DNA of 64,000 nt from Nemopilema nomurai (Eukaryota > Cnidaria > Scyphozoa > Rhizostomeae > Rhizostomatidae), in the NCBI GenBank assembly GCA_003864495.1, contig ML133395.1, positions 2,616,469-2,680,468 of the forward strand, in the 5' to 3' direction. The position numbers were made by a program, and so were the translations under genes. How positions within the stretch are numbered: the stretch's first letter is position 1; each line of letters starts with the position of its first letter. Shown here piece after piece: positions 39,501-49,400 of this stretch. The notes below the pieces were generated by a model that did not search any database, had not been told where the DNA came from, and was given only the letters and a program-made list of their open reading frames with translations.

Positions 39501-41164
39501 GAAAGGGGGTTTATCAAAAACTAAAAGTAAAAAATACATTGCCTTGTGTCCATCACAAAGGCTATTAGAGACATTAGAAGTACAACTGAGAAAGAGAGCC
39601 TAGAATCTTACTCATTTGAAAATAAAAATTTGAAGAACATAATAAAAGTAAAGACATCATAAGCTATCTGGAAACACATTTATTGTCTTTTGACATCATT
39701 TTGGTGTTCTTGGTTACTTGCACCTAACAGAAGGCAAAATATTTCAGTAACAAAAATATATGCCCAGAGTTATTGCATTTTTAACTCACTCATTTGCCAT
39801 TTTAGCTGGGTCAAAATTGTTGCGGATCCCAAAACACCTGAGATAATTTAGAGCATAACTTTCTTCTACATCTACCACAACTCCAACCTACAAAACACAA
39901 AGTGCACAAGAGTCCAATCTCATCCAAAACAACAACAAAATTCTAGAAGCTCATCACCTGGACCTTATGTTGGGGCGAAATGCTCCTATCTTCTGTCACA
40001 CAAAGATTAACCAGAATTATATGCTTACATCTAGAGATGTAAGCATGTTACTGAACCACTAAATGACCAATAGAATTCTCCCAAGTTCTGGTTTTTCATA
40101 GATTGGCATCTTTATGTACTTTTCATAAGTTTGCTGAGATACTTAAACCCACTTGATAATTGGGGCTAGCAAGAAATACCAGAGTTGTTCCCTTTTGCAA
40201 CATTGTCATGTTGAACAAGGGATGGGAGGCTTTGATAATTCTACACCATTTGTATCTCAAAGTACCAAAGCTAGCATAAATTTGACATATTAATTGATCA
40301 GACTAAGCAAGATTCAAGTACCTAATACTTGAATAAGTGTAACATTATCTAAGCCAAGCATTTTGCTAACTGGACATATTACATTAGGCAAGTCGATAAA
40401 TTTTTACAACACAGATGTTTTACAGTCATTTCCAAAGTGCAGCAAAGCACCTATATTAGAGAAGAAAAAATTTAATAACTTTTTTCTGAAAATCTTACCA
40501 CCATCTTAAGAGCAGTTTCAAACACGTCCGTTTGAGAATTTACTTGGAAGTCAAACTTCTTGCTTCTGCCTTCATCTTCTTCAAAACGTTCATCATTGGT
40601 AACGTAACAATCGCTGCTTGACCGGGAATTACTCCTACTACTACTGCTACTACTAGGACTGCAGCTAGAAGAACTAGAAATTATTGAGGGTTCTCTCAAC
40701 ACAGAATCACGAACTTGTGTTTCAATTCCAACATAAGTTGCGTTGTTCTGTTCTTTGCCATTTGTAATCGATGTTTCAACGCCAGTTTTAGTATTGGGAA
40801 CAACCAAATCAGGGTTCACATCTCGTTTATCTAAGGCATGGCTGCCAATAATAATGTGATCTGTAGCTCCATTATTTGTCTGTCTTTCCGTAAGCACTAC
40901 CAGTTCGGGTTGGTTTATTCCATTTTCAAGTGGCACTGTTCTTTGACCGTTGTATCCTAGAGGAACCGTGACAATCTGGGTTGCTTCTAGCAAGTGGTCA
41001 ATACATAACGGCAACAACAAAGGTGCCGTTAATGGCGGCCCTCCCTCTGCAGGCTGTACACGTCGCCTCACATAAGAAACCATTATTCTAATAACTTCCT
41101 CGCTCAATTGAGGAAAGATTGGTTGCACCTGAATAACCAATTCGTTCTCGATTTCATCGGACAT
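27544..41164 (-). CDS. RNF216: RNF216/TRIAD3-like RBR E3 ubiquitin ligase
   Basis: Minus-strand exons: 40499-41164 (start ATG 41164), 39790-39887, 39110-39200, 38412-38526, 37284-37376, 36099-36223, 34984-35034, 34367-34438, 33706-33820, 32031-32130, 31409-31487, 29778-29867, 29456-29533, 29090-29140, 28702-28750, 28502-28542, 27544-27648. One further exon between 36224 and 37283 is probably missing from this model, because the phases there do not meet. The N-terminus is acidic and Ser-rich. RING1 starts at IECNCCYGE, the IBR at RCPFCDFAAE, and RING2 reads MTCRCGAKMCYLC with the catalytic Cys conserved. The end matches KCSLWTDPT of RNF216, with a much shorter tail than in vertebrates. RBR ligases move ubiquitin through a Cys-thioester; vertebrate RNF216 acts in TLR signalling, autophagy and synaptic turnover. 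Indel errors: near 37359, and a compensated pair in 28702-28750. Confidence 0.92.
28953..29019. repeat. 35-bp direct tandem duplication
   Basis: The word aagagacggcgaaaataaca plus flanking bases occurs twice in direct succession in an intron of the RNF216-like gene. Confidence 0.8.
31868..31945 (+). mobile_element. Single arm of MITE family B in an RNF216 intron
   Basis: It matches the right arm of the palindrome at 26578-26660 (GAGTGT, AAGTATGCG, AACTAGTTCCGCT, CTATTGTGA in the same order). The partner arm is absent. Confidence 0.6.
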
Positions 41165-41599
41165 GTTGAGCAGTATTTCAAAATACACTAACCATTTTCC
41201 CGCCAGAGAACCTTGCTGCTGACACTTCAAAGTACTCCATGTAAACTTGGAAGCAATTCACCTCATTAAATAGATAAACGAAATCTCATTTTCATGATTC
41301 AAGAAGTCTAAAGCTTTGTTTGTTTGGATTATAATTAAAACCGTTTTATAAAAATGAAAAAAACCTTTAATGGCTTGTCGTTGATAGCTCGTTCGTAATT
41401 AAGAATCCGGCGTGTCGTGTCGGGTCGCGTAGGTGTCGGGAAACGCCACACTCACAGTTGGTAATTAGAAGACAATAGCTGCACATAGTTGCTAGAAATT
41501 AGACAAAAACGGCTTGTTTTGACATCGGCATTAGGAAATGGTTCGCGCCTTTAGTTTGGAATGCATTTGGCAACCGCCATCTATAATTAGCCCCACCTA

Positions 41600-41856
41600 C
41601 ATGCCTGCCAAAATTGTTGGCACATTTGCGACAATTCTTTGACTCGCGTTCACTCGTCCCCCTCCCCCCTTCGAACAATGTTGTGTCAATTTTACACCAA
41701 ACTTTTTCCCCAGATTGACTGAATGCTTTACTTTGTTACCAACATTGTTTTAGGGGGAGAGGAGGGGGATTAACAGCTTGTGGCGTGTCAAAGAAATGAA
41801 AAATACAAAAACCAGAGGAAATACTGAGGTGTTCCAAGGACTTTTGGCAGGCATTG
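41600..41856. mobile_element. Fold-back MITE family A, complete copy
   Basis: Terminal inverted repeats start CATGCCTGCCAAAA at the left and, reversed, CAATGCCTGCCAAAAG at the right. The inner arms mirror each other, including a C-rich run against a G-rich run and AACAATGTTG against CAACATTGTT. The element is flanked by TA on both sides (41598-41599 and 41857-41858), the target-site signature of Tc1/mariner-type transposition. No coding capacity. Confidence 0.8.
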
Positions 41857-41869
41857 TACATATGTGATC

Positions 41870-43780
41870 CTTGATTATCAACAGAATGCACCAACAAAAT
41901 CCGGAGCTAAATACAAAGATACTTGAAAGCATACTTCAGCCAGAAAACTTTTAACGGTTAAACGGTGTAATTTTTTATGCCTAGTAGATTTCGCGATATC
42001 TCAGTTACACTCAAAAAGGTACTTCTTGTGGAAACCTGTTCGTCTGTCAAGGTTCATATTGACGCTCGCATTATTTTTTTATCAGCCTTCGTTTATGTTA
42101 TGGTGCATGCTGATCACGGATAAGTTTGTATTTCTGTTAAATCATCGAAATTAATTCTTTTGGCTTAGCAGCAAAACAATTTTTAAAAGGGGGAAGTTGA
42201 GATTTGTCAATTATAGGGTGTGGCTTAGGGCGTGGATTATTCTTTTTCGTTTGGGTTTTTATTTCTATCTATCTCTGAGTTTTTACATGTCTTAATTTTG
42301 TGTGGTCTTTTAAGTGTTCAAGGGTAGAAGTTGAAAACCAGGTAGAATAACGCGGCTTTCTTCCACTCTCTTAACCAAGTGACACCTTATCATGAACAAT
42401 AGCCTTACCAGTGTTATCGGCGAGTTGTTTTAATGTAAACTAGCGCTTCTGGCTCCCTTCTGCTATTAAAAGTAAATTTTCTTAGAATTAGAACGTTTAT
42501 TCTTTTATAATAAACTTCTTTGCTATAATCTTACATGCGATGCAAGTATTCACTTTAAATCAAAGCAAGACAGAAGAAAAATTTCATCATTTACCAACAA
42601 AACATTTATTGTGACAACAGGCAAGAAATTTGGGGGGACAGTACCCCCTGTTCCCCCATTTAGTGACTCGGTTCGGTTTCAAAACAGGATTTCACCTTCC
42701 TAAGAAGATATTTTATTGTCATCCTTTGTTTAATATAAGGAGGCATTTGCCACAAAAAATTAAAAGACTTTATCACGATGTTATTCCCAAGTTATCATGC
42801 AAGCCAGTGAAAAGAACCTCTTCTTATCTCATGCTTGGGCTTTTTCCAGTGTTAATTCACAAAGTCTCTAACTTGTAAAAGCAAAATGCAAAAGTTACAC
42901 TAAAAAGTCTACATTTTCTCAAATGCTGCTTTATCATGGGGACGTTATTATACAGTAACTTTGGCTACACAAGTGATAGAAAAAATGCTTGGAAGAAGAT
43001 CAAGCACTTTTATTATAGCTAAATCTAAGGGTTTTTAAGCTACACCTTAAGAAATTTTAGTTCTTTCCATCAGAGAAGATATTCCTTTTTTGCTACTGAA
43101 AAAGCATCAGAACAATATTTTCAGAAAATACAGTCAGTGAATTAGCTGGTCCGTAAATTCGCTTTGTCTACTATCCCACAATCCATTGCAATTTAGGAAG
43201 CCAAACGCGTGTGTTTCAAAGACGATCAGTCTCTCAGAAAAAGATACATCACGTAAGTAGAGCAAGTTTCTCATGGCTGAAAATCCTGGCACATCGCATC
43301 TCAACATGTCTTTTCTGTTACGCTTTTCGAGTGTAGCAGTTCTTAGGTATTTGTAGATCGTTATTCTTCTCATATTGCCATTAAACTCGGGAATTATTTT
43401 AGTGGAATGGATCACATTCTAAGTTGTAAAACTAGGCATTACTGTACTTGCTTGCCATTAGAATATTGATTATAACACAAATTTATAAGACAGATTATAG
43501 CCTTCTTGGAAAATACTTTTTATTCTGGGTGTCCTAAAGATTTTCATCCAGTAAGGAGCATTTTGCATTTCGTCAACTGGCATTTCGGACTGGCCTAAAT
43601 TGGTAGCAGTTTAGGCGTACACGTTGGCCTAAGTACATAATAAGTTTCATCGCAAACTTCGTCTTTTTAGAGCTTAACCTTCGAAGGCCTATGTTAGATA
43701 GCATCATATTAAACTTTTATTTATCTCCTTACTTCCATGCATTTTTGAAAGATATGTCTAAGAAGGGACAATTGGTGTAA
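41870..43780. other. Intergenic stretch between RNF216-like and RPS2
   Basis: AT-rich, with weak frames only (42630-42878 + and 43134-43415 -), neither with a recognisable domain. The 5' UTR exon and promoter of RPS2 probably lie near the right end, because the start codon exon is preceded by an acceptor-like sequence ending at 43863. Confidence 0.4.
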
Positions 43781-43865
43781 TCCCCGACTGACACAGCGCT
43801 CTCTGAGTTTAATTTGTAGATATTGGCCTATCGGCATTGCTGACAGAAATTCTTGAATTTTAGCA

Positions 43866-45332
43866 ATGGCAGACGCAGCAGGATCAGCCGGTGGTGGACG
43901 TGGAGGATTTAGGGGTGGATTTGGAAGAGGCGGACGAGGGGGCCGAGGAAGAGGTCGCGGCAGGGGCAGAGGTAGAGGCAAGCAAGAGGAGAAGGAATGG
44001 ATGCCAGTAACGAAGCTCGGAAGACTTGTTAAAGATGGCAAAATCAAGTCCCTTGAAGAGATTTACCTGTATTCATTGCCCATCAAGGAGTTTGAGATCA
44101 TCGATAACTTCCTTGGTGCAGCTTTGAAGGACGAGGTTCTCAAGATCATGCCCGTGCAGAAGCAGACACGTGCTGGACAGAGAACGCGTTTCAAGGCGTT
44201 TGTGGCCATCGGCGACTACAATGGACACGTTGGTCTTGGGGTGAAGTGCTCCAAAGAAGTTGCAACAGCCATTCGTGTGCCATTATTGCTGCCAAACTAT
44301 CCATTATTCCAGTCAGAAGAGGGTATTGGGGTAACAAGATTGGAAAGCCCCACACCGTGCCTTGCAAGGTAAGAAATTGCTTGGGTTTGTTAATGATTCA
44401 AATGGGGCTTTTTAGTGTCTGCCATTTAATGATGAAAACACGACGGTCTTCATAATAACTCTTCACAAAGATGAGGAGCTGATGACACTTGAACAATTTC
44501 TGACAATGGCATTTCTTAATCTCACACCCAGTTTTATATCCCATTTAAAGTATATGTGGTAAATTCCATGGAATTGCATTTTAGGTCACAGGTAAATGTG
44601 GATCAGTCACTGTCCGTTTGATCCCAGCTCCACGTGGTACTGGAATTGTTGCAGCTGGAGTGCCAAAGAAGTTGCTTCAGATGGCAGGAGTAGAAGACTG
44701 CTACACATCAGCCTGTGGCACTACTGCTACTGTTGGAAATTTTGGTGAGTTTCCTTGTCAACATTTATCGTCAATATTATCGTCCAATTATTGTCAGTTT
44801 CCCTAAAAGCACCCTTCTATAGTAGAAACATTAGTTCTCTACGCTGATAGTTGTGGCCGTCAACGGGGAAAAGAATAAATCTTCCTTTGGGTGAAGTTTG
44901 GTATGAGCTTGACTCTTTGACCGTTGACTTCAATCAAGGATGAGACATTCATCTATTTCAATTAAGAAAGTTTATTCAGATTTAATTCCATGTTTTGATT
45001 TATATACTTTTCAGGCAAAGCTTCAGTTTCAATTCGATATGAAGTGCTATATATATATATATTAATTAGAAATAGTTTGATTTTAATGAATATGTTTATA
45101 AAGCTGTTTGTAATAAACTGAAAAATTTTCACCTTTCTCATCAAATGTCTTCTGTTTTGCAACAGCCAAAGCAACCTATATGGCAATTTCCAGAACATAC
45201 TCATACCTCACCCCAGATATGTGGAAAGAGACTCAGTTTGGTAAATCGCCATATCAAGAGTTCACTGACCATCTTGCAAAGAGCCATGTTCCAGGTGGCC
45301 GTATGGCTGCACCAGTCCCAAGTGGACCCTAG
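43866..45332 (+). CDS. RPS2: 40S ribosomal protein S2 (uS5), 3 coding exons
   Basis: Exons 43866-44368, 44585-44744 and 45166-45332, with GT-AG introns. The protein has the Gly/Arg-rich N-terminal tail of eukaryotic S2 ([12 protein letters not shown], a known type of arginine-methylation substrate), then the S5 double-stranded RNA-binding fold ([35 protein letters not shown]) and C-terminal S5 domain ([34 protein letters not shown]). It sits in the small ribosomal subunit near the mRNA entry site and supports decoding fidelity. A single base is missing at 44274-44280 (CGTGTGCC, where CGTGGTGCC gives the family's IRGAII); adding it makes the total 831 bases, 276 aa. Because introns are kept and the rest is perfectly conserved, I treat this as the functional gene with a sequence error. 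Both introns hold snoRNA candidates. Confidence 0.95.
44420..44511 (+). ncRNA. Candidate C/D-box snoRNA in RPS2 intron 1
   Basis: A 7-base perfect terminal stem (TGCCATT at 44420-44426 with AATGGCA at 44505-44511) brackets a C box ATGATGA (44429-44435) and a D box CTGA (44500-44503), the exact kink-turn layout of a C/D snoRNA. An inner CTGATGA (44479-44485) could serve as overlapping D' and C' boxes. The guide would be the stretch just before 44500; the nucleotide opposite 44495 would be the predicted 2'-O-methylation site. Ribosomal-protein introns are the standard host for such RNAs in animals. The rRNA target was not identified. Confidence 0.65.
44798..44950 (+). ncRNA. Candidate H/ACA-box snoRNA in RPS2 intron 2
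   Basis: Two hairpins are separated by an H box AGAATA (44872-44877) and followed by ACA (44945-44947) three bases before the proposed end. The 5' hairpin closes with TTTCCC (44798-44803) against GGGAAA before the H box. The 3' hairpin has stems TCCTT/AAGGA, TGAAGT/ACTTCA and GGT/ACC separated by small loops that could form a pseudouridylation pocket. Vertebrate RPS2 introns host H/ACA snoRNAs, which makes the location credible. Orthology to any named snoRNA was not established. Confidence 0.5.
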
Positions 45333-45339
45333 AAAGCAC

Positions 45340-46460
45340 ACGCAGGGAACTTTCTGTTAATATTGATAAATTGCTGTTTGAAAAGGAAAATGTAAATTAA
45401 ATCTGATGCTTTTATCTTTGATTTCTCCTGCCTTCTCGACTCTTCTAACCACCTTGAGCCACTACAAGGTCCAAGGCATTGAATTTGTTTCACTATTGGA
45501 TAAATGCAACTGTGATAGGTTTATTATCAGCAAATGCAATTGCAGGAGGTCAGTGTTTTTAAAACATTAGTTTTTAAGTTTGATTATCGAAATCAGGCAG
45601 AAACATTTTTTTCAAAAGTTTTCTTCTGCTGATCCATAAGAACTGGATTGCAATGATTGTACACAAGCTTCTTACAGATTCACTCTTTGTTAAAAACAAT
45701 CAATTTAGGCTAAGAATACTGTCAATAATTATCCAAAAAAACAGCTGAAATTTTACTTTTAAAACAATGTCACTGTAGGCAACTGGTGAATACTTAATTT
45801 CCTCTGCCTTAAACTTGACTGGCTAAAGAGAGGACTTCTGGCTTCTTCGTGCAATAAAACAACAGAGTAGTAATAAGATAAAATAAAGAATAATTCCAAC
45901 ATCATTTTGACTAAGTCGAGACGCGCGTGAATAAAATAGACGATACTAATGTAACCTGTTTTAACAGGAGGTAAATGAGGAAACATTTTAGTCTAGCCAC
46001 TATCCTTGGTTCTGTTCCACGTGCTCTTGTCTCACGTGCTTATAAGACGAAAAAATACAGCAGATACTTAACAGCCAACCTAGTTTCTATAGACTTCAAA
46101 AGCAGAGATTTGGTGATTTTAGGGAGATCTGCTAGGGGTAGGGTGGCCTATATTGAAAATGGGACCATTCATCGACATTTTTTAACATTAACAAATACAG
46201 TTTATATTACGTGATCAGTAATATTTGTGTTAAGTTAATAAATTCCTTGCAGACGAATAAGAAAGTCCTTGTAAATGTGTGACCATAAAAAGCAACACAC
46301 TTCTATGATATAAAAGCAAAGTTTCTCCAAAATACATTCCTTGTCTGCAATTATAGCTTTTGTATTGTTCTGTTACTAAAGTCGTATATGGAAACTAAAA
46401 ATGCATTCTTGGGGGCATGTATCTCTAGTCTGTCTGGACCTCGCAGACAGCGCTCTGTCT
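45340..46460. other. Convergent intergenic region between RPS2 and iRhom
   Basis: Both neighbours end here, so it should hold the two 3' UTRs. Several AATAAA-like signals are visible. A 79-codon plus frame (45975-46214) has no supporting feature. Confidence 0.5.
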
Positions 46461-46464
46461 CTTC

Positions 46465-49400
46465 TTACCGCGGCTGCAACATTTGTCCTTTGTGGGAGTT
46501 TTCGCAAAAAGTTGCGGTAAGCGGTATGCAGTTCAGGTACTCGCAACCCGGGCAGCTGAACTCCTGTTTGGCGTAGAATAAAATACATCCGACTACAGTG
46601 AGGGCGACAAGAGCGGCCAGAGACACAATCACCTGGACTCGCTTTCGTCGAAGGTCCCACGTGCCAAATGTGACGTAAGGAAGGAAAGCGAAAGCCGATA
46701 GAAATCCATATATGAAGCCGAAAATATGGGCGAAATTGTCCACATAGGGGAGAAGGCCAGCTAGAAACAGAACCAAGGCGATGAGACTCATTTTCATGAG
46801 CGCACGCAATGGGTGGGCCACAAGCTGCCAGCTTTGGAAGAGTTCTACGAACAGACATGCGATTACCACGAACAAGCACCAGATGGTCCAACCTGCAGAA
46901 TAGGAGACGGTTCTCAAAATAAAGTTGTCACACAGAAATATTTCGCCTTATTTATTCCGAATAATTTTTTAAATAAAAGGGAAATAATTGAAAAGGGCAT
47001 AGAGCGGAAAGGAAGCGACCTTGGTTGTGCGAATATTCAACCGATGTTTTTCGAAATCCAGGCCAATTCGTACCCAACTCTAATTCCATTAGTATCCATT
47101 TTTGCCATTTACCATCATTTTACCATCATTTGATAAAGAACGTCTCATTATTAGTTTAAAAGTCTCACACAAAAAATAGATTTTTGCAAGCAAGGGAAAT
47201 GAGCTGTTCTCATTCACCGTCTTGGTAACCATATTACAATTCTAACTTGGTACCCATCCCAACTTTTGTCACACTCTGACCAGCACAAAATGTACACCGC
47301 TGAACTATTTGTGTTTTCACTCAAATCAGTTCGATCTCGTAACTGCGAATGCCTTCCACCAAAATGCTGATGGCATGGGTTGACGTGTGGAAAGAAGATT
47401 TGGGTCAAATTGAAGATCTAGTTGTTGTAAGTAAAGACAAAACACTTGAAATTTGAGAAACGTCATGAGACATGAGATTTTACCCGTTTTTGTATGCTAA
47501 GTTGACCCAGAAGGGCTGAGAGATGCTCAAGCTTCGACCTACCTCGACTTGATATGGAGTCAACACCGAGCTCCAAAGATTGCCACCGATTCCACCGCAG
47601 AGGTAGATAACCGCTACACGGGCCCAGCCGGCCATTTTCTCGATATCCCGCAATATGGTGAAGTTGAAAATCAAAGTGATTACGATGTGGATGATCCTTA
47701 AAAGTAGAAAATTACAAATCGAGAATTATAATCGTTAATCGATAGTTTTTATTATTGTTTACATATCAAAGATGATAAATCAAAGATGCCAAACATTATT
47801 CTAAAATGCTAAGCGCTAATAATAAATTAACATGTTATGACAAATCGCACGTCAAAAGCTTAATCCATTAATCACTTATCAAAAGTGCTGAATCATAAAT
47901 CAATAATCAAGCATACGCCTTGACGTGAAATAATGAAATTATTTCAAATTGTAGTCGCAAATAGATCATCAATCAAACATACATGAAATAAAAAACAGTA
48001 ACGTGAAATAAAATGAGGGACTTATTTCAAATTGTTGTCGCAAATAGAGTGTTATGGAACAAATATCGTCTCAAAATAGGTTTGCCTCAAGAAGACTTGG
48101 GCTACATATCCAACAAATAATCTAAAGATTTCGTTAAATAGCGCTAGATTTGGCAGATCACCTGAAAAGTCAAAAATACGACAAACAGAAAAGTGGTGTT
48201 CAACATACCCGGCATGAAGAAAAAGGGAAAGCCAAAGCCGGTACACTTGATCGGGTGTCTCAGGCTTCAGGAACGGAAGGAGGCCACACACTGAACCGAG
48301 GCAGTCAACCTGCAAACATGAGTGGCGTAAGAGGAAACTCTCATTAACCAATGTGTATCTAAGAATGCGTTAAAATAGACAGGATGGCTAGAAACTATTT
48401 ACTCTAATTAACAGGTCCATCTTTCTTTGTACTTTCACGGTGTGTGTATGATTTGTGATTGATTTGAGATTTGTTAGTATTCTGTTATGAGCGGACGATT
48501 CGTGAGCTTTACCTGCGAGCAAAGGGTGGCACTTGGGTGGAACCTACCACCGAGAAATTTACAGTGCTCACTACTGGTTATCATGCACTTGGCCTGTGCG
48601 CCAACGCAGCAGGGCCTGCCTGTTATTTCGCAGCGCAGGTGAGGGTAATCCTGCTTGTCCAGTGTTTGTAAATTGACAGTCTTCTTGCATATCTGCAATA
48701 TCAGAAGTCAGTAATAAATAAATAAAGAATATCTGAAAACACTAGTAAATAAATATCAAAAGTCAGTAAAAATTAAAAATATCAGAAGTCAGTAAAAATT
48801 AAAAACATCAGAAGTCAGTAATAAATAAATATCAGAAGTCAGTAATAAATATGTCGACTGGCGAAGATGTATAAAATAGTACAAAATAATGTGATTTATG
48901 ATGGGGTGAAACAAAGTCAAGCCAATTCTGCATATGAGCGTTCCCTAGAATCAAAGCACTTTTTGACCATTCAAGCAGGAGGCTTGGGTCCATGATTTCC
49001 AGTGCCACCCAAACCAAAAATTCACCTTTTAATTTTATAAAGATTTCATAAGCGTCGCAAAAAATACGCCAAACAAATGTAAACACAGAACCAGATTTGT
49101 GGCTCAAGTAGGTACAGGAAGCTAAACCTCGTAAAAATTTCGAAAGATGCCAGCTTTGTGTAAAGTATTCTCGTCAAATTTTTACACATAAACCAAGAAG
49201 CCTTGAATTGATTATTGGTTAATTCTAAGACAATTTGCGTTACATTATTATCTTCTTCTATTATTAAATATGACGCAGCTTGCCTATTGACAAATGATTA
49301 TAGAGATTAAGTCAATCCTGCATGCTTTGAAGTGCAATGAAAGCAAAACATTAACAAAAACAGAATCGAACTCTTATCAAAGGCATACGCTCTAACATGC

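Noticed and set aside
43721..44047. 108-codon minus frame, Pro-rich
   Set aside because: Antisense of the Gly/Arg-rich RPS2 N-terminus.
43866..45332. RPS2 as a pseudogene because of the frameshift
   Set aside because: Introns, splice sites and all other codons are intact, and the same kind of one-base loss occurs in unrelated genes nearby.
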